Positions 8,701 through 16,232 of a stretch of DNA of 64,000 nucleotides are shown piece after piece. The DNA lies in contig PNMM01000002.1 of NCBI GenBank assembly GCA_013823625.1, positions 186,001 through 250,000 of the forward strand, given 5' to 3'. The position numbers and the translations under genes are program-made. Source of the DNA: Microbacterium sp. GTDB taxonomy: Bacteria > Actinomycetota > Actinomycetes > Actinomycetales > Microbacteriaceae. Position 1 is the first letter of the stretch; each line of letters opens with the position of its first letter. The notes below the pieces were generated by a model. It was not told the origin of the DNA. It worked only from the letters and a program-made list of their open reading frames with translations, and ran no database searches.

Positions 8701-9484
8701 CGCTCGTGTTGCCCGCGAGGGCATCGAGCACCGGGTGCGACAAATCGTGGGCGTCGGCGATCATCGCGGGGCCCACCTCGGCAAAAGTGCTCACGACGAG
8801 TCGGGCGCTGATGGTGAAGCCATCGAGGTGGGCGGTGAGGCCGCGCAATCGGTCGAGCGGCGGGTTCGGCTTGAAGGCCTCTCCGTCGTGCGCGAGCGCA
8901 ACGAAGGCGGCTTCGTCGAGGCGCACCGAGAACTGGTCAGCGAGGGCGCGCACGAGAGCCGGGTTGACGCCGATGCGTCCGGTGAGGGTGAGCTCAACAT
9001 CCCGACCCCGCCGACGCAACCGCAAGGGGCGCAGCAAAAGTGGGGCGCAGTAGGCGACGCCGCCGTGCATCCACGAGACGAGGCCGATGCCCAGCGCCAC
9101 GGCGTCGATGCCGCGCACGCTCGCGAGTTCGACGCCCGCATCGGCGATGCGCTCGGCGGCAATGCGCGCTTGCTTGAGAGCAACGTCGTCTCGCACGAGG
9201 TTGCTGAGCAGGGTGGGGCTACCGGCGATAAACCGCGCGAGACCGCCCGGGTGGCTCGTGCCGAGCTCGATGCGACCGCGCGGGTCGTCATCGAAATGCA
9301 GCAGAGTGCTCGCGCCGCCGGCACGCTCGAGTTCGTGGCGCCACTGCTCCCAGACGGGTGCCGCGACGTTCATGGGCACGACGCGAGGGTCGTCGAACCG
9401 CACCGAAGAGGGTGAGAGCGGATTGAACCCGCTCGTCTCGTCGGCGTCGATCTCATGATCGTCGTATCGGTCGGCACGCCACAC
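5738..9484 (-). CDS. DUF4011-type SF1 helicase homologue with degenerate ATPase and nuclease sites
   Basis: 1248 residues. The N-terminal 300 residues follow the DUF4011 pattern (PLLLRPLRLRRRGRDVEL, NPALVRALADQF, HPVLDALAGN). A RecA-like helicase core and a C-terminal Vsr/MTES_1575-like nuclease fold (about 1130-1235) follow. The Walker A reads PGTGATQT (315-322) with Ala319 where ATPases have Lys. The Walker B reads LDAGA with Ala843 in place of the catalytic Glu. The later motifs GRQVVAVGDP and AMTRARR persist. The nuclease keeps Glu1172-Thr-Asp1174 but its usual first Asp is absent. The GTG at 9484 has TACAGT six bases upstream. The frame is intact, so this looks like a maintained pseudo-enzyme rather than a decaying gene. 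Confidence 0.8.
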   Translation of the reverse strand: MWRADRYDDHEIDADETSGFNPLSPSSVRFDDPRVVPMNVAAPVWEQWRHELERAGGASTLLHFDDDPRGRIELGTSHPGGLARFIAGSPTLLSNLVRDDVALKQARIAAERIADAGVELASVRGIDAVALGIGLVSWMHGGVAYCAPLLLRPLRLRRRGRDVELTLTGRIGVNPALVRALADQFSVRLDEAAFVALAHDGEAFKPNPPLDRLRGLTAHLDGFTISARLVVSTFAEVGPAMIADAHDLSHPVLDALAGNTSARWAVNESQSPVEPMPADQRPPETDLLLLDADAEQEHVVASIAAGNSIVVKTLPGTGATQTVVNALGALIAQNKRVLVVSPRRATLRTIERRLADIGLSGAAVSAPTLRRDLIRAIGRNEKARRPRVADVNDALVRLRSVLVEYREALARPDADLGISVLDCVDELSRLQLLPTPPTTRARLSRAAVELLAADRREAADAMMQAAELGQFSYGPGDSPWYGARFRTADEAAHAQVLARGLHFELVPRLVERGRMLIAATPMRPFESIAELGVYLRLLTDLRDTLDKFQPAVFDRSLTELIAATAPRRESNTMPAATRRRLKGLAKEYLRPGVAVSDMHEALQRIQQQRVLWQRFVPSGVTPSVPVGIAEVAATYQQVERDFEALDAPLGYLSRDQQLAHRSLAELHGLLDGLAAESDVLANLQERTALLQRLEKWDVAPLLSDLAARHVPQGQVAAELELAWWRSALDSLLQHDRALLGAEPDVLERLEADFRLVDEAHAAGSAQLLAWQLAENWSIGITDWPDEAAALKALLKGGSITPEQLQREAPHLSRPIAPVWLASPYNVHQISDDIPFDTVMMLDAGAVTVAEVASSVRRGRQVVAVGDPVTQAPAPFTIAVGGPVVDVDVDARHAASALFQLSELLPALSLTRSYRAGGEDLAELVNRRFYAGRIESLPWAGSFLGHPSISVDYLDDGQGMPDPDSGAIESVDAEVLRTVDLVIEHATARPHESLMVVTASAKHAARVHTAVLEALTHRPDLHDVLLGDRAEPFAVLTIEQSVAQSRDRVIFSIGFGRTPHGRVLTEFGSLGRPGGDRLLAVAMTRARRYVRIVSCIRPSDLDDDRLSHGARALADLFDDIEARRTAVEVPDDSDPMLIDLARRLEARGMTVALGHRGKLPLVASRGGYCVAVETDAALSHLSLRESLRLRPDLLRRLGWHYARVHVFELFSDPEAVADRVYALAGGAPAATPSAQAPAGMQTEELAIQR

Positions 9485-9490
9485 GCGGCC

Positions 9491-9496
9491 ACTGTA
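9491..9496 (-). promoter_or_regulatory. -10 element, leaderless start of helicase homologue
   Basis: TACAGT, six bases, then the GTG at 9484. It supports the GTG over an internal ATG 37 codons downstream. Confidence 0.5.
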
Positions 9497-9563
9497 GGGC
9501 GGAAAGGCCGAAATTCTGGGGATTTCAGGCGGTCTGCCCCCGAACCCGCATAGCCAGCCACCC

Positions 9564-9569
9564 TAGAAT
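9564..9569 (+). promoter_or_regulatory. -10 element, leaderless start of coiled-coil membrane protein
   Basis: TAGAAT, six bases, then the GTG at 9576. This and the divergent element at 9491-9496 lie within about 90 bases of each other. Confidence 0.55.
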
Positions 9570-9575
9570 CACGGC

Positions 9576-10820
9576 GTGGAACTCGTGGGCGGAGTCATCT
9601 CAGGGCTGGTGGCGGGCGGCGCGACGCTGCTCGTTGTCGTGGCCGCCGTCATGATCGGTGGCATCGTCATCGTCTCTCGGCGACGGCGGCGACCCGGTCG
9701 CTTGCTGAAAGCCCCCGACGACGTGCGCCGCCGCGCCGGTTCGGCGCTCGTGCGCGCCGATGACCGCATTGCCGAGGGCGAGGCCGACGTTGAGTTTGCG
9801 ATCGCTCAGTTTGGCGAGCGAGCCGCGCAAGACTACCGAGCCGCCGTGCGCCGCGCTCGCGCCGATCGCGACGAAATCTTTCGCTTGCACCGCCTGATCG
9901 ATGACGAGCCCGACGCGGGGCTCGCCAACCGCGAGCGCGCCGACCGCATCGTCATGCTCGCCGACCGCGTTGACCGCGGACTGGGCGAGCAAGCCACCGC
10001 CTTTCGTGACCGCCGCTCGCTCGAGTCGACCGCACCCGACCGGCTCGAGCGATTGCGCACGCGCGTCAGCGAGGCGCGAGTGCGACTGACCGAGGCGACG
10101 CGGCAACGGGATGCCCTGCTCACCCAGCACGTCCGTGCAGCGCTCGGCGCAGCAGTCGACGCCCCCGAGCGCGCCACCCGCAGCCTCGACCGTGCCGAAA
10201 CCTTGGCAGCGGAGGCAGCCCCGGGCAGCACGGCCGCCGCTAGCAGCGTCATGGCGACGATCAGTGAGGCCGAGCGCCTGCTGTTCTCGGCCGAAGAAGC
10301 GCTCGAGCAGGTGCCCGCCGCAGCGTCGCGGCTCGACGACGCGGTCGATGCCCTGCAACGCTTGCGTGACGACGCGCGTGACGCCCGAACCGAAGCGCTC
10401 GAGGCCGCCGCGAGTGCACCCGACGGCGACACGGGTACCGCGATCACCGAAGCCGTGGCGCAGCTCGATGGCGCTGCTCGGGCCGACAGCACCGACCCGC
10501 TCGAGCAACTCGGCGACTTGCGCGAGGCGATGGACGCCGTCGAAGTGTCGCTCGCCTCGTCGCGCACGCAAGCCCAACGCCTCGCGCACGCGCGCGAGGC
10601 GTACCACGCCGCACGCGTGCAGGCCGAGGCGCAGATCGCGGCCGCTCGCGACGCCGTGGGCTCGGGCAGCTCAGCGGGCGCGCGGTCACGGCTCGAAGAC
10701 GCTGTCGACGAGCTACGGGCATCCCGCGGCATGCTCGAGACCGACCCCGTGGGGGCGCTCGATGCCGTGCGGCGAGCACTCACGCACGCGCGCGACGCCG
10801 AAGTGCTCGCGCGCTACTGA
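9576..10820 (+). CDS. membrane-anchored coiled-coil protein
   Basis: 414 residues. A single N-terminal TM helix (about 8-34) is followed by an Arg-rich stop-transfer stretch and then by nearly uninterrupted Ala/Glu/Arg heptad-like helix to the end, so the bulk is a cytoplasmic coiled coil. The helical part resembles the C-terminal half of actinobacterial TPM-domain membrane proteins, but the extracellular TPM domain is missing. The start is GTG with a leaderless -10. Its stop overlaps the convergent response-regulator stop by 7 bases. Function unknown; a scaffold or envelope role is only a guess. Confidence 0.7.
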   Translation: MELVGGVISGLVAGGATLLVVVAAVMIGGIVIVSRRRRRPGRLLKAPDDVRRRAGSALVRADDRIAEGEADVEFAIAQFGERAAQDYRAAVRRARADRDEIFRLHRLIDDEPDAGLANRERADRIVMLADRVDRGLGEQATAFRDRRSLESTAPDRLERLRTRVSEARVRLTEATRQRDALLTQHVRAALGAAVDAPERATRSLDRAETLAAEAAPGSTAAASSVMATISEAERLLFSAEEALEQVPAAASRLDDAVDALQRLRDDARDARTEALEAAASAPDGDTGTAITEAVAQLDGAARADSTDPLEQLGDLREAMDAVEVSLASSRTQAQRLAHAREAYHAARVQAEAQIAAARDAVGSGSSAGARSRLEDAVDELRASRGMLETDPVGALDAVRRALTHARDAEVLARY

Positions 10821-11464
10821 GCCTGCAGCCAGGCCAGCACGGCAAGCACGCGCCGGTGGTCACCCTCGGCCGCGTCGAGCGCGAGCTTGGTGAAGATCGC
10901 CGAAATGTGCTTCTCGACGGCTCCGACGCCGATGAAGAGCGTGCTCGCGATGGCGCCGTTCGTGCGGCCCTGCGCCATGAGTTCGAGCACCTCGCGCTCG
11001 CGCGCCGTCAACGACTGCAGCGGGTCAACCCGTCGGGCCATGAGCTGCGTGATGACCTCGGGGTCGAGCACGGTGCCGCCCGCGGCAACGCGGTTGAGGG
11101 CATCCCGAACCTCATCGAGCGACACCACGCGGTCTTTCAGCAGGTAGCCCACTCCGCCGGTGCCGGCCGCCAGTAGCTCTTGCGCGTAGGCGACCTCGAC
11201 GTATTGCGAGAGCAGCAGAATCGCGATGCCCGGGTGCCGACGGCGCAACTCGATCGCGGCCCGCACGCCTTCGTCACGAAACGTCGGCGGCATGCGCACA
11301 TCGAGCACCACGGCGTCGAGCTCAAGCGCGGGCAGAGCCGTGAGCAGGGCCTCGGCGTCGCCGAACGCGGCGACGACCTCGAGGCCCGCATCGCGCAGCA
11401 CGCGAACCAGCCCTTCGCGCAGCAGCACCGAATCATCGGCAACGGCTACGCGAAGGGCTGACAT
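10814..11464 (-). CDS. NarL/LuxR-family response regulator
   Basis: 216 residues. The receiver domain has the acidic pocket DD at 10-11, the phospho-acceptor Asp55 (AVVLDVRMP), and conserved Lys in YLLKDRV. A C-terminal LuxR HTH begins at LTAREREVLELMAQG and continues through NGAIASTLFIGVGAVEKHI. The ATG at 11464 was preferred over a GTG at 11482, which would add six unconserved residues and overlap the kinase gene. The sensor kinase gene lies directly upstream on the same strand. Targets are unknown. Confidence 0.92.
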   Translation of the reverse strand: MSALRVAVADDSVLLREGLVRVLRDAGLEVVAAFGDAEALLTALPALELDAVVLDVRMPPTFRDEGVRAAIELRRRHPGIAILLLSQYVEVAYAQELLAAGTGGVGYLLKDRVVSLDEVRDALNRVAAGGTVLDPEVITQLMARRVDPLQSLTAREREVLELMAQGRTNGAIASTLFIGVGAVEKHISAIFTKLALDAAEGDHRRVLAVLAWLQAQ

Positions 11465-11474
11465 GCCTTCCAGA

Positions 11475-12836
11475 CTAGGCACTCGGCTCGCTAGCGGCGG
11501 CAGCGGATGCTGCTCCCACGCCCGCCATCGGCAGCGTCACGCGCACGGCGGTCGGGCCGCCCTCGGGGCTCGAGACCTCGAAGGTGCCACCCATGCCCGC
11601 CGCGCGGTCGCGCAGCCCGGCCAGGCCGTGTCCGGTCTTCTCGACCGCCCCGCCCACCCCGTCGTCGGATACCTCGACCACGAGTGCCCCGTCGGCCGTC
11701 GTCACGCGCAGGGTGATGCCCGCGGCCTGCGAGTGCTTGGCGGCGTTGGCGATGAGCTCGCTCGCGACGAAGTAGGCGTTGCGGGCCACCTCGTCGGGCA
11801 AGTTGGCGGTTGCTCCGAGTTCGGTCTCGAGCGTCACCGGAATACTCGAGCGCGTCGCGAGCGACTCGAGAGCCGCGAAGAGTCCGCGGTCGAGCAGCAG
11901 CGGCGGCGCGAAACCGCGCGACAGGTTGCGCAACTCGTCGAGGGCGTCGTGGGCCTGACGGCGGGCATCCTGAATCAGGCTGGCCGCTTCGTCGGGGTTC
12001 GAGGCGAGGCGGCTTTCGGCGGCGGCGAGGTCCATCTGCAGGCGAATGAGGCGCTGCTGCGGGCCGTCGTGAATGTCGCGTTCGATGCGGCGCAGGGCCG
12101 AGCCTTCAGCGGCGACGGCGGCCTGACGCGAGGTGAAGAGGCTCGACACCTGTGCTTCGAGCTGCTCGTTGGTGAAGCGGCCCAAGAACGGGCGAGCGAT
12201 CGCGGCGTGCAGCCAGGTGAGGCCGCGCAGCACGTAGGGCAGCAAAACGACGGCGACGACGCCGATCACGATGAGAATCACCGTCGCGGCGGCCTGGAAG
12301 TTCTCGCCGAGGCCGCTGACACGGACCGTGTCGCCCCAGCCAAAGAGCACCGCGAGTGGCGCAAACACCGCAGCGCCGATGATCGCGAACGACACGACGA
12401 GCACGACGAACGAGATCGTCGCGACGATCGGCGCGATGACCACCGAGTGCAGCAGAGCAAGCCAGTAGCGCCCGTTGGCGAGCGGGCGCAGCCACCGCTT
12501 CCACCACACGGCCGTCGGGTCGGCGGGCCACACGGGTTCGCTGATCGGCGTCTCGCCCGACAAGCGCAAGCGAGCAATCTCGAACTGCCCCGTGTAGCGA
12601 GCAAGCAGCAGAGTGAGCGAAATGAGGAAGATGCCGACGATGACGATGAGCAAGCTCACGGCCGTCGAGAACAGCGAGCTGAGCACGCTCATGACGACGA
12701 TCGCGATGATGAAGGTCGGAATCAGATAGCCGAGCGCGCGCGGCACGCGGCGCCACAGGGCGCCGTAGCTCCAGCTCGTGGCGGCTGCCGGCGCCGCAGT
12801 GGGCGCCGCCGCGGGGGTCACAGGTGCGGTGGTCAT
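11475..12836 (-). CDS. sensor histidine kinase (HisKA_3) of NarL-type pair
   Basis: 453 residues. An Ala/Pro-rich cytoplasmic start is followed by two TM pairs (about 36-52/58-78 and 128-150/185-203) around a short loop, the membrane-embedded sensor layout common in actinobacterial NarL-type kinases. The dimerisation box RRIERDIHDGPQQRL places the phosphorylated His at 256. The ATP-binding domain shows ASELIANAAKHS and DDGVGG. GGAG precedes the ATG by a few bases (leader CAGGAGAAACCC). The cognate regulator follows at 10 bases, forming one operon. Confidence 0.93.
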   Translation of the reverse strand: MTTAPVTPAAAPTAAPAAATSWSYGALWRRVPRALGYLIPTFIIAIVVMSVLSSLFSTAVSLLIVIVGIFLISLTLLLARYTGQFEIARLRLSGETPISEPVWPADPTAVWWKRWLRPLANGRYWLALLHSVVIAPIVATISFVVLVVSFAIIGAAVFAPLAVLFGWGDTVRVSGLGENFQAAATVILIVIGVVAVVLLPYVLRGLTWLHAAIARPFLGRFTNEQLEAQVSSLFTSRQAAVAAEGSALRRIERDIHDGPQQRLIRLQMDLAAAESRLASNPDEAASLIQDARRQAHDALDELRNLSRGFAPPLLLDRGLFAALESLATRSSIPVTLETELGATANLPDEVARNAYFVASELIANAAKHSQAAGITLRVTTADGALVVEVSDDGVGGAVEKTGHGLAGLRDRAAGMGGTFEVSSPEGGPTAVRVTLPMAGVGAASAAAASEPSA

Positions 12837-12941
12837 GGGTTTCTCCTGAGGTCAGACTGCCACGCAGCACGGTGCTGCGAGCGTGAACTCAGCCTCGCGA
12901 TTCGACGCGCGCCGCGGCATCCGGCCGACCCACGAACCAGA

Positions 12942-12956
12942 GGGGGGCTACCCCCC
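12942..12956. repeat. G6/C6 hairpin upstream of the kinase operon
   Basis: Six G, a CTA loop and six C form a perfect 6-bp stem about 105 bases upstream of the kinase start. It is in the leader or promoter region of the two-component operon. No T-run follows on either strand, so a terminator role is doubtful. Confidence 0.35.
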
Positions 12957-12968
12957 GCTTGCCCGCGC

Positions 12969-13045
12969 GTGCACTAACTACTGCACAACCGCCCGGTGGC
13001 CCAGGACTCTCCCGACCCGCAGCGATTCTGCAGACGTTAGTGCAC
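12969..13045. repeat. long-range inverted repeat after rlmA-like gene
   Basis: GTGCACTAAC at 12969-12978 pairs with GTTAGTGCAC at 13036-13045. The complementarity resumes after a two-base mismatch through CTGCA. The arms are 57 bases apart and end 3 bases before the methyltransferase stop. The repeat may terminate that transcript (with a very large loop) or be a two-site protein target upstream of the kinase operon. Confidence 0.4.
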
Positions 13046-13047
13046 GG

Positions 13048-13890
13048 CTATGCGAGCTGCAGGGTGACGATCGACACCGCGATCGTCACGCTGATCGGCG
13101 CCTGCCACTCGGCAAGCACCTTCTCGACCTTCGCACGGTCTTGGTGAAAGGCGTTGGGGCCCATGAAGACCGAGTCGAGCGCCTGCTCGACCGAGAGCTG
13201 CGCGCGCTGTCGCACCTCGTGCACACTCACAACGTGCGCGTCGGGGATGCTCGCCGCCGCCTCTTCTGCCTTGCCCGCCGGCACCTTCATGAGCTTGAGC
13301 CCGTGGCCGAGCTCGCGCAGGTGATCAGCGTGGGGCACGACGAACACGGCGGTGCCGCGGGGAGCCAGAATGCGTCGCACTTCGGCGGCACTGCCGGGCG
13401 CGAAGATGCGCAGAGCAACGTCAACGCTCGCGTCGCGCAGCGGGATTCCGGTCCACACATCGGCGCTCACGCCGGCCAAGCGCTCGTGCGCGCGGGCCGC
13501 GATGCGCACCGCGGGGGCCGAGGCGTCGAGCACGACTCCGCGCAGCTCGGGACGAGCATCCAGCACCGCGGCGGCGTACCAGCCGGTGCCGCCGCCGAGG
13601 TCGGCAAGCCAGCCCCGCGCATCCGTCGGCACGGCCGCGAGCACGGCGTCGCGAATCTCGTCGTGAAAGCCCTCGCCCTGAAAGCGCTCGCGGGCTTCGA
13701 GCATCTCGGGGGTGTCGCCACTGGCGGGCGCACCCTTGCCCTTGTGGGCGGCGCGCAAGCTCAAGTAGCCCTGGCGCGCCTGGTCAAAGTGGTGGCGGTT
13801 GGTGCACGAGGCGCCGCCCTCGGCCGGAGCGAGCGGCTCGCCGCAGCTCGGGCACTGCAGAATGTCGAAGGCCGCGTCAAGGGTGCTCAC
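13048..13890 (-). CDS. RlmA-type 23S rRNA (guanine) methyltransferase
   Basis: 280 residues. An N-terminal zinc finger CPSC...C...H (CPSCGEPL, then ASCTNRHHFD) precedes a Rossmann methyltransferase domain with the SAM motif ADLGGGTGWYAAAV. This is the arrangement of RlmA(I)/(II), which methylate G745 or G748 in helix 35 of 23S rRNA; the II type (TlrB) gives tylosin resistance. Which position is modified cannot be told from the sequence. The GTG at 13890 has TACGGT seven bases upstream (leaderless), which excludes the longer frame to 13998. Confidence 0.85.
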   Translation of the reverse strand: MSTLDAAFDILQCPSCGEPLAPAEGGASCTNRHHFDQARQGYLSLRAAHKGKGAPASGDTPEMLEARERFQGEGFHDEIRDAVLAAVPTDARGWLADLGGGTGWYAAAVLDARPELRGVVLDASAPAVRIAARAHERLAGVSADVWTGIPLRDASVDVALRIFAPGSAAEVRRILAPRGTAVFVVPHADHLRELGHGLKLMKVPAGKAEEAAASIPDAHVVSVHEVRQRAQLSVEQALDSVFMGPNAFHQDRAKVEKVLAEWQAPISVTIAVSIVTLQLA

Positions 13891-13897
13891 GTGCGCA

Positions 13898-13903
13898 ACC
13901 GTA
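13898..13903 (-). promoter_or_regulatory. -10 element, leaderless start of rlmA-like gene
   Basis: TACGGT, seven bases, then GTG at 13890. It fixes the start of the methyltransferase. Confidence 0.5.
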
Positions 13904-13996
13904 CAGGGCGCGGCGGGCCCCACCGCGCTCGGTAGGCTGAGCGCGGCGACTCCCGAGCAAGTTCGGCGGCCATTCTCTCGGCGCGAAGGTGTTCGC

Positions 13997-14848
13997 ATGG
14001 CGCTCGTCTACATCCTCATCAACGCGCTGTTCATCGCCGTGAGCAACGTCATGGGTGGAGTCGCGGCTCGGCGCATGCCCCTCGCGATCGTCGTCGCGAT
14101 CGCGGGCCCCACGACGATCGTCATTGCCCTGGTGCTCGCGCTGGTCACGCCCGGCAGCCCGAGTTGGCCAGGCTTCTGGCTCGGCTTCGCCGCGGGCCTG
14201 CTCGGCGGCAGCGGCCTTCCGATCGCCTACCGCGCCTTCGCGATTGGCCCCGTGGGCATCGCGGGTGCCGTGCTCGCCGTCGTCGGCACGGGCCTGCTCG
14301 TGCTCGTGGGCGTCATCATGGGCGACTCGATCACCCCGCTACGCGGTGCGGGCCTCGCCCTCGGGCTCATCGCCATTCTGCTCGTGACCTATCGGCCCCC
14401 GGTCGACGGCGTGCGGCCCAGCCTGAAGGGCCCGCTGCTCGCTGCGATCGCGGCCACACTCTTCACGGGCTTCATCGTCACGATCAACGCGACCCCCTCG
14501 GCCGACGGACTCTGGCCCATCGTCGGTGCCCGCTTTGGCGTCACAACCATCGCGATGGTGCTGCTGGGGTGGATGCTCTACCGCCACGGTGCACGCACCG
14601 TCGGCGGTCACTTCCGCACGCGGTACGTGCTCTTTCCGATGGCCACGGGAGCCGCCGACATTCTCGGCAACCTGTTCCTCGTTCTCGCGTTGCAGACGGG
14701 AGACCTCGTGCTGCTCGCGATTCTCGCGCCCGCCGCCCCCGTCTTCACGGCGATCATCGGCCGCGTCTTTCTCGGCGAGTTCATGACGCGCTGGCAAGTG
14801 CTCGGGCTCGTCGTGGCCTCGGCCGCGCTCGTGCTCGCCTCGCTCTAG
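13997..14848 (+). CDS. EamA/DMT-family transporter
   Basis: 283 residues with ten predicted hydrophobic helices in two similar halves, the EamA duplication of drug/metabolite exporters. The first half ends near the YRPPVDGVRPSL cytoplasmic loop (about 134-145); the second half carries AAPVFTAIIGRVFLGEFMTRWQ, the conserved penultimate-helix region. The substrate cannot be read from the sequence. The start ATG at 13997 was chosen because upstream frame residues are non-hydrophobic and unconserved. The stop codon TAG shares the palindrome CTAG with the stop of the convergent DUF1801 gene. Confidence 0.85.
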   Translation: MALVYILINALFIAVSNVMGGVAARRMPLAIVVAIAGPTTIVIALVLALVTPGSPSWPGFWLGFAAGLLGGSGLPIAYRAFAIGPVGIAGAVLAVVGTGLLVLVGVIMGDSITPLRGAGLALGLIAILLVTYRPPVDGVRPSLKGPLLAAIAATLFTGFIVTINATPSADGLWPIVGARFGVTTIAMVLLGWMLYRHGARTVGGHFRTRYVLFPMATGAADILGNLFLVLALQTGDLVLLAILAPAAPVFTAIIGRVFLGEFMTRWQVLGLVVASAALVLASL

Positions 14849-15180
14849 TCGCGCACGGCGAGTGCCGTCGCGATGAGCTCGATCACGTCGAGCGGCAGAG
14901 GTTGCGCGTGCGAAAAGTGCACCGAGTCGGTCTTGGCGCGAAACGGCCCGACCGTGGCCTCGAAAGTCTCGTCGCCGCGGTAGATCGGGTAGAGCGCGAG
15001 GTGCTGCTTCCAGTGCGCGTAGTGCAGGCCGTGGCGTGCGTCGATCATGACGGCGGGCATCCCGTACCGAAACGCCTCGGTGCCGTTCGGGATGCACCGC
15101 AGCAACACCTCGCGCACCGCCGTCAGGCGCTCGCGCGTCGCCTCGGGCGCTGCGGCGATGTAGTCGTCGATCTCGGTCAT
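14845..15180 (-). CDS. DUF1801 family protein
   Basis: 111 residues. The DUF1801 pattern is clear: IDDYIAAAPEATRERLTAVR at the start, EAFRYGMPAV in the middle, LYPIYRGDETFEA, and the KTDSVHFSHAQPLPLDVIELI tail. The family has a YdhG-like fold and no settled biochemical role. Its ATG overlaps the dehydrogenase stop by 4 bases (ATGA at 15180-15177), so it is the last gene of the dehydrogenase/decarboxylase operon. A second paralogue lies at 37694-38065. Confidence 0.9.
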   Translation of the reverse strand: MTEIDDYIAAAPEATRERLTAVREVLLRCIPNGTEAFRYGMPAVMIDARHGLHYAHWKQHLALYPIYRGDETFEATVGPFRAKTDSVHFSHAQPLPLDVIELIATALAVRD

Positions 15181-16232
15181 GCGCGGGCGGCGGCCACCCG
15201 TGCGAGGGCGAGGCGGTCGGCCGCGTCGAGGGGAGTGATGCCCTCGAGGGTCGCGAGGGCGAGCACGTCGGCGAGCGTGTGCCCGATGGCGCGCAGCCGC
15301 TCATCGACGGTCTCGGGGGTCTCGCCGCGCTCGGTCAAGGCGAGGTGAATGACTCCCCCGGCGTTGACGACATAGTCAGGGGCGTACAGGATGCCCCGCG
15401 CCGCCAACGCGTCAGCCCCACTGCGCTCGGCGAGCGGGTTGTTCGCCGGCCCGCAGACGGCGCGCACGGGCAGCTGCTCGATCACGGGCGCGGTCAGGAT
15501 TCCGCCGAGGCCCGCCGGCACGAAAACATCCGCGGGCGTCGACACCGCATCGGCCGCGTCGATCCAGGTCGCGCCGAGTTGGTCGGCGATCGCGAGGGCG
15601 CTCGGGTTGATGTCGGTCACGGTGAGCACGGCCCCCGCCTCGGCGAGTCGCCGCGCGAGTCGCGAGCCCACTTGCCCGAGGCCCGAGATGACGAAGCTGC
15701 GACCCTCAACGGAGGTCGAGCCGAAGACCGCGAGCAGCACTTGCTCGATCGAGGCGAAAACGCCGAGCGCCGTACCGGCGGCCGGTTCACCCGCGCCGCC
15801 ATCGGCGGCGGGCAGGCCGACGACGTGCTGGGTCCGCTCGCGCACGATGAGCATGTCGTGCTCGGTCACTCCCACGTCTTCGGTCGTGATGTACGCGCCG
15901 CCGAACGACTCGACGAGGTCGCCGAGGTCGAGCAGGGCATCCCGTCGCTGGGCCGGATCGAGAACCTGACCGGGGGCCAGCGCGATCACGGCCTTGCCGC
16001 CTCCCGCGCCAATGTCGGCGAGCGCGTTCTTCATCGTCATGGCCTGGCCGAGTCGCATGGCGTCGGCAACCCCGTCGAGCCAGTGCTCGTAGGTCCAGAG
16101 GCGGCAGCCGCCGAGGGCCGGACCAATAGCGCTCGAGTGCAAGGCCACGGTGATGTGCAGGCCCGAGCGGGCGCCCGTGACGGTCGTCACGCGCTCGTGA
16201 GTGAACTCGGGAAGAGGTGCGGTGGTGGTCAT
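15177..16232 (-). CDS. Leu/Phe/Val-type amino-acid dehydrogenase
   Basis: 351 residues of the Glu/Leu/Phe/Val dehydrogenase family, which interconverts an amino acid and its 2-oxo acid with NAD+. Lys68 (MTMKNA) binds the substrate carboxylate and Lys80 (GAGGGKAVI) is the catalytic lysine. TTEDVG and GPANNPLA are family motifs, and GLGQVGS (near 178-184) is the dinucleotide loop. Short, leucine-type length argues against glutamate dehydrogenase. Its start overlaps the decarboxylase stop by 4 bases. The neighbour suggests the 2-oxo acid is then decarboxylated. Confidence 0.9.
   Translation of the reverse strand: MTTTAPLPEFTHERVTTVTGARSGLHITVALHSSAIGPALGGCRLWTYEHWLDGVADAMRLGQAMTMKNALADIGAGGGKAVIALAPGQVLDPAQRRDALLDLGDLVESFGGAYITTEDVGVTEHDMLIVRERTQHVVGLPAADGGAGEPAAGTALGVFASIEQVLLAVFGSTSVEGRSFVISGLGQVGSRLARRLAEAGAVLTVTDINPSALAIADQLGATWIDAADAVSTPADVFVPAGLGGILTAPVIEQLPVRAVCGPANNPLAERSGADALAARGILYAPDYVVNAGGVIHLALTERGETPETVDERLRAIGHTLADVLALATLEGITPLDAADRLALARVAAARA

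Noticed and set aside
7283-9415. Long plus-strand frame of 710 codons opposite the helicase homologue
   Set aside because: It is antisense to a gene with clear family motifs. Its composition (His, Arg, Glu and Gly-rich, no motif) is that of a GC-rich shadow frame.
12942-12956. GGGGGGCTACCCCCC as a terminator
   Set aside because: It is upstream of the kinase gene, has only a 3-base loop and no T-run; reported only as a repeat.
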